From Bifidobacteriaceae bacterium (GTDB lineage: Bacteria > Actinomycetota > Actinomycetes > Actinomycetales > WQXJ01), in contig JAIRXV010000475.1 of assembly GCA_031268115.1 (NCBI GenBank), forward strand, positions 1 through 7,344: a DNA stretch of 7,344 nucleotides. The letters are read 5' to 3'. Below the pieces are notes generated by a model. It saw only the letters and a program-made list of their open reading frames with translations, had not been told where the DNA came from and searched no databases. This document shows positions 1 to 6,141 of this stretch, piece by piece. Both the position numbers and the translations under genes were made by a program. Each line of letters starts with the position of its first letter. Within the stretch, counting starts at the first letter, position 1.

Positions 1-798
1 CTCGATTTGCCGACCTTGCCAGACACTGAGGCGCCCCCGTCCCTGGCGGGCGGTGTTCCCGCCTCCGAGCTATTCCCGCTTCAGGCCGATGAGCGCGTGA
101 TCGGTGTCATGTCGCTCGATGCCGCGGCCGGCCCCCTCGCTCTCGGAACCGCGAGCGGCGTGGTCAAGCGCGTGTCCCACGATGTCCCGAAAGGCGAGGA
201 GTGGGAAGTGGTGGCCCTCAAGGCCGGTGATCGCGTGGTGGGAGCGGCCCACGCCCCAGACGAGGCCACCTTGGTGTTTGTCGCGACAGACGCCCAGCTG
301 CTGCACTTCCCGGCGGCTTCGGTGCGCCCTCAGGGACGCGCCGCTGGCGGGATGGCGGGGATCAAACTGTCCGCCTCGGCCGAGGTCCTGTTCTTCGGGG
401 TGGTCGCCCACCCCGCGCTCGAAAGCGGGGATCCCGGGTGGCAGGGCGCGGAAGGTACTCTCTTCGACTTGGGCGATGCACCAGCCGACGATGCCGCCCC
501 TCCAGCCGGCGCTGTGGTGGTCACCATCGCCGGCTCCAGTCGGACGCTGCCCGGAACAGAGGCCGGATCGGTCAAGGTCACACCCTTTGAGCTGTATCCG
601 GGCAAGGGCCGGGCGACGGGCGGTGTGCGCTGTCAACGGTTCCTTAGGGGCCAGAACACCCTGATCGCCGCCTGGGTGGGGCCCTCCCCTGCCCGGGCCG
701 TCGGGGCGGGCGGCCAACCTATCCCGTTGCCCGCCCCCGACCCACGCAGTGACGGGTCTGGCGCCCCGGTGCGCGCCGCGATCGCCGCTATCGGCTGA
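1..798 (+). CDS. parC: DNA topoisomerase IV subunit A, C-terminal fragment (5' end outside window)
   Basis: This is the C-terminal 265 residues of a type IIA topoisomerase A subunit. The frame is open from base 1, so the TTG at base 7 is not a real start; the catalytic tyrosine and breakage-reunion domain lie upstream of the window. What is seen is the DNA-wrapping beta-pinwheel. Blades carry GyrA-box-like turns: QGRAAGGMAGIKL (bases 331-369) and KGRATGGVRC (from about base 604), plus repeated strands such as LALGTASGVVKRV and LVFVATDAQLLHF. In this family the domain binds and bends the transported DNA duplex. A low-conservation insert rich in Asp, Ala and Pro (about bases 460-510) separates two blades. 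The partner B subunit is encoded nearby on the opposite strand (1926-4022), which favours ParC over the main GyrA. The family is secure; the choice between parC and a second gyrA name is inferred. Confidence 0.9.
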   Translation, partial: LDLPTLPDTEAPPSLAGGVPASELFPLQADERVIGVMSLDAAAGPLALGTASGVVKRVSHDVPKGEEWEVVALKAGDRVVGAAHAPDEATLVFVATDAQLLHFPAASVRPQGRAAGGMAGIKLSASAEVLFFGVVAHPALESGDPGWQGAEGTLFDLGDAPADDAAPPAGAVVVTIAGSSRTLPGTEAGSVKVTPFELYPGKGRATGGVRCQRFLRGQNTLIAAWVGPSPARAVGAGGQPIPLPAPDPRSDGSGAPVRAAIAAIG

Positions 799-812
799 AC
801 GTCAAGACGTCT

Positions 813-838
813 CGCGGGTCCGGGGTGAGGCGCCCGCG
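813..838. terminator. possible bidirectional terminator hairpin between parC and the GNAT gene
   Basis: The 52-bp gap between two convergent genes contains CGCGGG (813-818) and its complement CCCGCG (833-838) around a 14-base GC-rich loop. A G-T pair can extend the stem to 7 bp. There is no T-tract on either side, so this would be an atypical GC-rich terminator. The position between two converging stop codons is the main support. Confidence 0.25.
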
Positions 839-850
839 CCGCGTCGGGTG

Positions 851-1891
851 TCACACGGTTACGCCGTAGACGATTGCCCTTGTGGTTGGCGCAAAACCTA
901 GATCGTCGTAGAGCGCGAAACCGGAGTTGGTGTTCTCGGGATCGACGATGATGCTGCCGAAGCGCAGCCCGGATTCCGCGAAGGCCCGCAGAGCCGTGAT
1001 CGCCAGCCCACGCCCGATCCCGCGGCCTCGGTGGGTGGGAATCACGCTCAGTCGGTGGATTGCGCCTTCTGTACGCCGGGCGGGCGAGAGCGCCTCGACT
1101 TGCGGCATGGACAGCAAGTAACCCACCACGGCTTCGGAGCCTTCGCTGGGATCCAAGACGGCGAAACTCCATTCGCGCCGGTACTGCTGCCAACGCCGAT
1201 GCCACGCGGCCGGAGTGAGGGGCCCCTCCCCCCACACTTCGCGGGCCCCTTGGGTATGGGCGTGGCGCACGGCCGCCTCGGACACATCCGAGGCGTTCTT
1301 GATCACAAAGCCCGGGGGGAATTCCGGCTCAGGGATGGGGGCGGCCAGGTCTCGGCGCATTTTGAGGTAGGTGCGCAGGGGACTGAACCCGGCGGCCACC
1401 AGCAGACGCCGCCGGTCCGCCGCCGCCTCTTCGACGTAGGAACTCAGTTGGGCCATGCCTGCGCCGGGAACCCGGGCCAGCAGTTGCCGGCCTCTGCCTT
1501 CTTGCCACGCGAGGAGGGCACGTCCGATGCCGCGCCCCACCCATGTCGGATCCGTCGCCCCATAGAACACAACGTTCGCGATATCGCCAACCGGCCACAG
1601 GTGAACTGCGGCATAGGCGCGCAGAACACCGGCCCGATCGAATCCACCGATTGCGTCGAGCGAGGCGTATTCGTCCCGCACGATCAAATCCACCAGAACG
1701 TCCGCAACCGAGTCGATGACCGCGCCTTCGGCTTCGTCCGCCTCGCGGATCAGGGCTTGCAGCTGGCCCGCGTCAGTGGGGGCGAGCCGGCGCCATTCGA
1801 GTTCGAGGTGCGGTGAGGGTAGCTCCGGATGCCTAGGTGCTCGAACACGCTCAGCGATGCTCCGGGAATACCCGCTTCTCATGCCGGCCAT
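851..1891 (-). CDS. tandem GNAT-family N-acetyltransferase
   Basis: A 346-residue protein with two GNAT folds, expected to transfer acetyl from acetyl-CoA to an amine; the substrate is unknown. The first domain (about residues 30-185) has the acetyl-CoA pyrophosphate loop GRGIGRA at 119-125 and a closing segment LLVAAGFSPLRTYLKM near 163-178. The second domain (about 195-346) is the more canonical: IHRLSVIPTHRGRGIGRG (278-295), then VDPENTNSGFALYDDLGF (316-333). The two-domain plan recalls mycothiol synthase MshD, but I do not see convincing MshD-specific sequence and do not assign that role. The ATG at 1891 is chosen because a strong Shine-Dalgarno lies five bases upstream; the frame stays open to 1993 but that extension would overlap parE. 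The gene follows the parE stop by 34 bp on the same strand, so it is probably the second gene of a parE operon. A link to topoisomerase function is not shown. Confidence 0.88.
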   Translation of the reverse strand: MAGMRSGYSRSIAERVRAPRHPELPSPHLELEWRRLAPTDAGQLQALIREADEAEGAVIDSVADVLVDLIVRDEYASLDAIGGFDRAGVLRAYAAVHLWPVGDIANVVFYGATDPTWVGRGIGRALLAWQEGRGRQLLARVPGAGMAQLSSYVEEAAADRRRLLVAAGFSPLRTYLKMRRDLAAPIPEPEFPPGFVIKNASDVSEAAVRHAHTQGAREVWGEGPLTPAAWHRRWQQYRREWSFAVLDPSEGSEAVVGYLLSMPQVEALSPARRTEGAIHRLSVIPTHRGRGIGRGLAITALRAFAESGLRFGSIIVDPENTNSGFALYDDLGFAPTTRAIVYGVTV

Positions 1892-1896
1892 GTGCT

Positions 1897-1903
1897 TCCT
1901 CCC
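1897..1903 (-). promoter_or_regulatory. Shine-Dalgarno site setting the GNAT start
   Basis: On the minus strand GGGAGGA ends five bases before the ATG at 1891. It decides the start against the upstream in-frame candidate at 1993 and the ATG at 1882, which would sit 14 bases from this site. Confidence 0.75.
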
Positions 1904-1925
1904 TTGCGGCGCCCCGGGTGGGCGT

Positions 1926-4022
1926 CTACGCGTCGATTGAGGCGCGGTCCAAGCCCTGCGCCCCGGCGACGATGAAATCCTTGCGTGGGGCAACCTCGTT
2001 CCCCATCAACATCTCGAAGATACGCTCCGCGGCGGCCGCATCGCGCATCCCGATCCGTCTGAGTGTGCGGTGACGGGGGTCCATGGTGGTCTCCGCCAGC
2101 TGGTCCGCGTCCATTTCACCCAACCCCTTGTACCGTTGCACGGGCTGGGTGTAGCGCTTGCCGCGGGCCTCAAGGCGGCGCAGAAGCGTTCCGAGTTCTC
2201 CCTCCGAGTACGTGTAGACCACCTTCTTATCGCTCTTCGACGGTCCAGTCACGGCCACTCTGTGCAGCGGCGGAACGGCAGCAAAGACTCTTCCCGCGCC
2301 GATCAAAGGCCGCATGTAGCGGAAGAACAGCGTCAACAGCAAAGTGCGTATGTGCGCCCCGTCCACATCCGCATCTGTCATGACGATCACCCTGCCGTAA
2401 CGCGCCTGCTCCAAGTCGAAGGTCCGTCCCGAACCCGCGCCGATCACCTGGATGATCGAGGCGCACTCGGCGTTGGAGAGCATGTCGGATGTGGTGGCCT
2501 TCTGGACGTTGAGAATCTTGCCTCGAATTGGCAGCAGGGCCTGGTAGTCCGAATGCCGCGCCAGTTTCGCGGTCCCCAGGGCCGAATCGCCCTCGACAAT
2601 GAACAGTTCCGACCGCTCGATGTCGCTGGTCCGGCAATCGGCCAGCTTGGACGGCAGAGACGAAGTCTCCAAGGCGTTCTTGCGGCGCGAAATCTCCTTG
2701 TGGGTGCGTGCGGCGATCCGCGCTCGCATCTCACCGACAACCTTCTCCAGGATCTGCCCGGAAGCCGTCTTGTCTTCCCGTTTGGTGGAAGTCAGCTTGG
2801 CGCCCAGTTGGTCGCGTACCACCGAAGCGACGATGCCGCGCACCGGCCCAGTACCAAGCACTTCCTTGGTCTGTCCCTCGAACTGCGGTTCCGCCAAGCG
2901 GACGGTCAGCACGGCCGTCAAGCCGGCCAAGACGTCGTCCTTTTCGATCTTGGCCGCCGGCTCCTTCGCGGAAATCTTCAGCTTGCGAGCGTTGGCTCCG
3001 ATCTGTTCGCGCACTTCGCGCAGCAGTCCCTGCTCGAAACCTTGCAGATGGGTGCCTCCCTTGGGGGTGGCGATGATGTTGACGAACGAACGGACCACGG
3101 TGTCGTAACCCGTGCCCCACCGCAGCGCGACCTCAACGTCGCAAGTCCGTTCGACCTGCTTGGGCGCCAAATGTCCGCGTGAATCGAGCACTTGAACGGT
3201 CTCGGTGAACGTCCCGCTGCCGGCGAGCTTCCAAGGATCGTGAAGGCCCGGATCGGGTGCGAGGTATTCGACATAGTCGGTTGCGCCGCCCGTATGGACG
3301 AAAACGTGCTCCCGTTCGTCCGGCGGCGTCTCGGTGCGCAGATCCCGCACGGCGATGGTTAGGCCCGGCACCAGAAAACTCGTTTGACGAGCCCGTTCGA
3401 GCAGCTCCTGCGTCGAAAACGCCGCCGAAGCGGGGAAAATCTGCGGGTCGGCCCAGTAGCGCACCCTGGTTCCGGTGACACCTTTGGCGACGCGGCCGAT
3501 GACGTCCAGCTCCGAATGGTCGATGAACGGCGTGAACGCGACGTCGGGGCCGCCATTCGCGAATCGCCCCGGTTCGCCGCGGTGGAAGCTCATGTGATGG
3601 GTCTTGCCGCCACGGTCCACCTCGACATCGAGGCGCTCAGACAGAGCGTTGACCACGCTGGCCCCCACCCCATGTAGGCCCCCGGCGGCCCCGTAAGAGC
3701 TACCGCCGAACTTGCCGCCGGCGTGAAGTTTGGTGAAGACCACCTCGACCCCGGTGAGTCCCGTCTTCGGTTCGATATCGACGGGGATCCCGCGTCCGTC
3801 ATCGGACACTTCGATTGAGTTGTCGCCGTGAAGAGTCACCTCGATGCGGTGCCCGAAGCCGGCCAGCGCTTCATCGACCGCGTTGTCGATGATTTCCCAC
3901 GCGCAGTGCATCAACCCGCGCCCATCCGTGGAACCGATGTACATCCCCGGACGCTTGCGCACCGCCTCCAGGCCCTCAAGAACGGACAGATGGCGAGCGG
4001 TGTAGGCCGCAGGAGTGGACAC
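1926..4022 (-). CDS. parE: DNA topoisomerase IV subunit B (ATPase and TOPRIM subunit)
   Basis: A full-length 698-residue type IIA topoisomerase B subunit; with ParC it passes one duplex through another using ATP and decatenates daughter chromosomes. GHKL ATPase domain: EIIDNAVDEA (43-52, catalytic Glu43, Mg-binding Asn47), DDGRGIP (74-80), and the ATP lid GGLHGVGASVVNALS (114-128). The transducer domain carries the QTK loop lysine motif at 384-386. The TOPRIM domain has EGDSA (477-481), PIRGKILNV (498-506) and the metal-binding DADVDG with Asp550, Asp552 and Asp554. RYKGLGEMDADQL (630-642) is the conserved C-terminal motif. The EGDSALGTAK form, rather than EGDSAGG, is what I recall from actinobacterial ParE/GyrB2, so this is probably not the main GyrB. 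The GTG at 4022 gives VSTPAAYTARHLSVLEG, the usual N-terminus of the family; no Shine-Dalgarno precedes it, but a -10 box lies seven bases away, so a leaderless mRNA is likely. The open frame to 4304 is compositional and would overlap the divergent gene. The GNAT gene follows 34 bp downstream. Confidence 0.95.
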   Translation of the reverse strand: MSTPAAYTARHLSVLEGLEAVRKRPGMYIGSTDGRGLMHCAWEIIDNAVDEALAGFGHRIEVTLHGDNSIEVSDDGRGIPVDIEPKTGLTGVEVVFTKLHAGGKFGGSSYGAAGGLHGVGASVVNALSERLDVEVDRGGKTHHMSFHRGEPGRFANGGPDVAFTPFIDHSELDVIGRVAKGVTGTRVRYWADPQIFPASAAFSTQELLERARQTSFLVPGLTIAVRDLRTETPPDEREHVFVHTGGATDYVEYLAPDPGLHDPWKLAGSGTFTETVQVLDSRGHLAPKQVERTCDVEVALRWGTGYDTVVRSFVNIIATPKGGTHLQGFEQGLLREVREQIGANARKLKISAKEPAAKIEKDDVLAGLTAVLTVRLAEPQFEGQTKEVLGTGPVRGIVASVVRDQLGAKLTSTKREDKTASGQILEKVVGEMRARIAARTHKEISRRKNALETSSLPSKLADCRTSDIERSELFIVEGDSALGTAKLARHSDYQALLPIRGKILNVQKATTSDMLSNAECASIIQVIGAGSGRTFDLEQARYGRVIVMTDADVDGAHIRTLLLTLFFRYMRPLIGAGRVFAAVPPLHRVAVTGPSKSDKKVVYTYSEGELGTLLRRLEARGKRYTQPVQRYKGLGEMDADQLAETTMDPRHRTLRRIGMRDAAAAERIFEMLMGNEVAPRKDFIVAGAQGLDRASIDA

Positions 4023-4029
4023 GGCGGGA

Positions 4030-4035
4030 AGTCTA
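4030..4035 (-). promoter_or_regulatory. -10 box for leaderless parE transcription
   Basis: Minus-strand TAGACT fits the actinobacterial -10 pattern TANNNT. Exactly seven bases (TCCCGCC) separate it from the parE GTG, so the usual start point would coincide with the first base of the start codon. The best -35 at 17-bp spacing is AGGTTC, a poor match, which is common in actinobacteria. The lack of any Shine-Dalgarno before this GTG fits the same reading. Confidence 0.55.
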
Positions 4036-4157
4036 TCTGCGACCGCTGACAGGAACCTGCGGCGCGCCCCACCAGGCGACCCCGGAGTCTTTAGGTGCCG
4101 AGATTTCGCTGCTGGCGAACCGCCGCCGATGCTTGGAAGAGAACACACCGGCCCGTG

Positions 4158-4170
4158 GTTGTCAAACAAC
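4158..4170. promoter_or_regulatory. 13-bp palindrome abutting the DUF7455 start (possible operator)
   Basis: GTTGTCAAACAAC is a perfect inverted repeat (5-bp arms, 3-bp centre) whose last base touches the ATG at 4171. Its minus strand contains the consensus -35 hexamer TTGACA (4165 to 4160), directed towards parE; 17 bases later comes TCTCTT, a weak -10. A second, overlapping repeat, TGTCA-N7-TGACA, spans 4160-4176. A regulator here could control both divergent genes, but this rests on symmetry and position only. Confidence 0.3.
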
Positions 4171-4368
4171 ATGACATCCGCCACCCTTTTCCCCGTCCTG
4201 ACCGCGGCCGACCGCTGTGACCGTTGCGGCGCGCGAGCGTACCTTCGCGTGATCCTACGCAACGGCGAACTGCTGTTCTGCGCGCACCACGGCAGGACGC
4301 ACATGCCTCAATTGGACGAAACCGCCCTCGACATTCAGGACTTCACCGATCTCATTCTGACCGACTGA
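4171..4368 (+). CDS. DUF7455 family small zinc-binding protein
   Basis: A 65-residue protein matching the actinobacterial DUF7455 family as I remember it: a short N-terminus ending LTAADRCDRCGA, then an LLFCAHHGR block. Four probable zinc ligands are visible: Cys16 and Cys19 (CDRC), then Cys37 and His40 (CAHH), giving C-x2-C-x17-C-x2-H. The tail is acidic. It has no signal peptide or membrane segment, so it should be cytoplasmic. Function is unknown; a zinc knuckle of this size could contact nucleic acid or protein. The ATG at 4171 is chosen because family members begin a few residues before the LTAADRCDRCG block; the frame is open back to 4015, but that part overlaps the parE start and looks non-coding. 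No clear Shine-Dalgarno precedes the ATG. It diverges from parE and converges on the sigma gene, 45 bp away, a conserved-looking position. Confidence 0.85.
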   Translation: MTSATLFPVLTAADRCDRCGARAYLRVILRNGELLFCAHHGRTHMPQLDETALDIQDFTDLILTD

Positions 4369-4413
4369 ACCCTTCCGCTATCGCGGTCCGCCCCTTCGCC
4401 CGACCCCGGCTGA

Positions 4414-5892
4414 CTATTCGAGGTAGTCGCGCAACACTTGGCTGCGCGAGGGGTGCCGTAGCTTCGACATCGTCTTGGACTCAATCTGACGGATGCGCTC
4501 CCGCGTCACGCCGTAGACCTTGCCGATCTCATCCAAAGTCTTGGGCTGACCGTCCGTCAGCCCGAAGCGCATCGAAACCACGCCGGCCTCTCGCTCCGAA
4601 AGCGTGTCGAGCACCGCGTGAAGCTGTTCTTGCAGCAACGTGAAACTGACGGCATCGGCGGGCACCACGGCTTCGGAATCCTCGATGAGGTCGCCGAATT
4701 CGCTGTCGCCATCCTCTCCCAGAGGCGTGGCCAACGAGATCGGCTCGCGCCCATACTTTTGGACCTCGACAACCTTCTCGGGGGTCATATCCAGTTCCCG
4801 CGCCAACTCTTCGGGTGTCGGCTCCCGGCCCAGGTCCTGAAGCATCTGCCGCTGAACCCGCGCCAGCTTGTTGATGACTTCAACCATGTGGACGGGGATG
4901 CGGATGGTGCGGGCCTGGTCCGCCATCGCCCGTGTGATCGCTTGGCGAATCCACCAAGTCGCATAGGTGGAGAACTTGTAGCCCTTGGTGTAGTCGAATT
5001 TCTCAACGGCCCGGATCAGGCCAAGGTTGCCTTCTTGGATCAAATCGAGGAACAGCATCCCTCGACCCGTGTACCGCTTGGCTAGCGATACGACAAGACG
5101 TAGGTTGGCCTCCAACAGGTGGTTCTTGGCTTGGCGGCCATCGTGCGCCAGCCATTCCAGTTCACGGCGCAGCTTCGGATCGAGCCCGGAGCTGATGGCG
5201 AGCTTCTCTTCCGCAAACAACCCGGCTTCGATCCGTTTCGCCAAATCCACCTCTTGCTCAGCGTTTAGCAGTGCGACCTTGCCGATCTGCTTGAGGTAGT
5301 CCTTCACCGGGTCGGCGGTTGCTCCGGCGACTTGGACCTGCTGGGCCGGGGCGTCGTCGTCGTCGGAATCGGAGACCACAAACCCCTTGGCCTCGTCCGG
5401 ACTGGCCTCCTCACCTTCGGTCGCGCCCGCACCGTCCGGGCTGGGCGAAGCCGCGCTGCCACCCTCGGTGGACGACTTCGGTCCCTTGGCGCCGTCATCG
5501 GCCAGCACCACGGCCTCCACGACAGTGACCTTGACTTCCTCGATCTGGATCGCCACGGCCACTTCGACAGTTGCCTCGCCGTCGCCTACCCGCGCGCTGT
5601 CGGCGCCGTTCGGGGGAGCCGTTTCGGCTGGCTTGGCGGCCTTGGCGCGGGACTTCCTGGGGCGCTTAGGCGCTGCTTTGGGGGGTGTGGGTTCGACATC
5701 GGCCTCCGGGGCCATCGCCACCGTTGCGGCCGCTTTAGCTGCGGGGCTCTTGGCTCGCGAGCGCGGCCGCGCGGTCCTCTTCGCCGGCGCGTCAGTGCTT
5801 GGCGAATCCGATTCGGGGGCGATAGTGGCTGTTGGGGAACTGTTAGCCTTGGCGGGCTTGTTGGCTGAGGTCTTGGCCTGTGCCACGCGCAT
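4414..5892 (-). CDS. rpoD: principal (housekeeping) RNA polymerase sigma factor, SigA/HrdB type
   Basis: A 492-residue group 1 sigma-70 factor. Residues 1-193 are low complexity: a basic Lys/Arg/Ala/Pro stretch (about 5-90), a Val/Glu-rich stretch (about 107-130), then an acidic run SDSDDDDA (174-181); this replaces the classical region 1.1. Region 1.2 starts at DPVKDYLKQIG (194-204). Region 2 runs from about 255, with the core-binding helix DLIQEGNLGLIRAVEKFD (283-300) and the -10 melting and recognition segment GYKFSTYATWWIRQAITRAM (304-323). Region 3 begins at IRIPVHMVEVINKL (330-343). Region 4.2, the -35 helix-turn-helix, is TLDEIGKVYGVTRERIRQIE (452-471), and the protein ends LRDYLE as usual. 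The ATG at 5892 has a purine-rich Shine-Dalgarno just upstream; the open frame to 5991 runs through a hairpin and is taken as leader. Promoter signals and a stem-loop precede the gene. sigA and hrdB are equivalent names. Confidence 0.97.
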   Translation of the reverse strand: MRVAQAKTSANKPAKANSSPTATIAPESDSPSTDAPAKRTARPRSRAKSPAAKAAATVAMAPEADVEPTPPKAAPKRPRKSRAKAAKPAETAPPNGADSARVGDGEATVEVAVAIQIEEVKVTVVEAVVLADDGAKGPKSSTEGGSAASPSPDGAGATEGEEASPDEAKGFVVSDSDDDDAPAQQVQVAGATADPVKDYLKQIGKVALLNAEQEVDLAKRIEAGLFAEEKLAISSGLDPKLRRELEWLAHDGRQAKNHLLEANLRLVVSLAKRYTGRGMLFLDLIQEGNLGLIRAVEKFDYTKGYKFSTYATWWIRQAITRAMADQARTIRIPVHMVEVINKLARVQRQMLQDLGREPTPEELARELDMTPEKVVEVQKYGREPISLATPLGEDGDSEFGDLIEDSEAVVPADAVSFTLLQEQLHAVLDTLSEREAGVVSMRFGLTDGQPKTLDEIGKVYGVTRERIRQIESKTMSKLRHPSRSQVLRDYLE

Positions 5893-5904
5893 CCTTCCTT
5901 CCTC
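5893..5904 (-). promoter_or_regulatory. extended Shine-Dalgarno of the sigma gene
   Basis: Minus-strand GAGGAAGGAAGG runs straight into the ATG at 5892. The GAGGA part ends seven bases before the start, the normal distance; the AAGG repeats give extra pairing registers. It supports 5892 over the upstream in-frame ATGs at 5943, 5985 and 5991. Confidence 0.75.
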
Positions 5905-5912
5905 GTCTCCCG

Positions 5913-5935
5913 AGCGCTGGCGTTTCGCCAACGCT
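5913..5935 (-). promoter_or_regulatory. stem-loop in the sigma mRNA leader
   Basis: In the minus-strand transcript AGCGUUGGCG and CGCCAGCGCU pair over 10 bp (one G-U pair) around an AAA loop. The hairpin ends eight bases before the Shine-Dalgarno region. There is no following U-tract, so it is not a classical terminator. A role in mRNA stability or translation is possible. Confidence 0.5.
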
Positions 5936-6022
5936 CTAACCATGGGGTCAACCGCAACGCCCGGGGCTTCGGCGCCTGCCCGCATGGGCAAGTCACGTGG
6001 GTTTTGTGGTGGGAGCCCTCAA

Positions 6023-6051
6023 AGTGTAACGAGTCCTCGCCTCATTCACGA
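6023..6051 (-). promoter_or_regulatory. candidate housekeeping promoter of the sigma gene
   Basis: Minus-strand TACACT (6028 to 6023) fits the TANNNT -10 pattern. At 17-bp spacing the -35 is TCGTGA (6051 to 6046), three of six matches to TTGACA. The start point would fall near 6016, giving a leader of about 125 bases that includes the stem-loop. Confidence 0.45.
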
Positions 6052-6086
6052 CCCAGACAGCACCGCGCGGTCACGACGTGGAGGTA

Positions 6087-6113
6087 AACCCTATGGGACG
6101 CCCACACATTCCC
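6087..6113 (-). promoter_or_regulatory. candidate SigR/SigH-type ECF promoter of the sigma gene
   Basis: Minus-strand GGGAAT (6113 to 6108), exactly 18 bases, then GTT (6089 to 6087) matches the consensus GGAAT-N18/19-GTT used by SigR of Streptomyces and SigH of mycobacteria, which answer thiol-oxidative stress. From memory, hrdB of Streptomyces coelicolor also has a SigR-dependent promoter, which makes this position plausible. The leader from here would be about 185 bases. An alternative reading of the same bases, TAGGGT (6093 to 6088) as a housekeeping -10, has no good -35. Confidence 0.55.
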
Positions 6114-6141
6114 ACATGCGCCAACAGATTCGCTCATGGCG

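Noticed and set aside
1031..1816. Plus-strand open frame of 261 codons antisense to the GNAT gene
   Set aside because: Compositional shadow with no domain; the minus-strand GNAT motifs are unambiguous.
1892..1993. Extension of the GNAT protein to 1993
   Set aside because: It would overlap the parE C-terminus, and an excellent Shine-Dalgarno serves the ATG at 1891.
2070..3182. Long plus-strand open frame antisense to parE (370 codons)
   Set aside because: It lies wholly within clear parE coding sequence; long antisense frames are expected at this GC content and the translation has no recognisable domain.
4023..4304. In-frame N-terminal extension of ParE to 4304 (792 residues)
   Set aside because: The extra 94 residues have no family character, overlap the divergent DUF7455 gene, and the family N-terminus begins at the GTG at 4022.
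4375..4386. CCGC-TATC-GCGG hairpin between DUF7455 and the sigma gene as a terminator
   Set aside because: Only a 4-bp stem and no T-tract on either strand.
5946..5951. TTGACC as a -35 box close to the sigma gene
   Set aside because: At 16-19 bp spacing there is no TANNNT -10; the TACACT box upstream is better supported.
5893..5991. Extension of the sigma factor to 5991
   Set aside because: The stretch contains the leader hairpin and the Shine-Dalgarno; sigma homologues show no such residues that I recall.
5994..5999. CACGTG palindrome in the sigma leader
   Set aside because: A six-base palindrome alone is expected by chance and no second copy or known bacterial regulator fits.
6119..6141. 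CGCCA-N13-TGGCG after the DUF4192 stop as a terminator
   Set aside because: Five-base stem, long loop and no U-tract; too weak to call.
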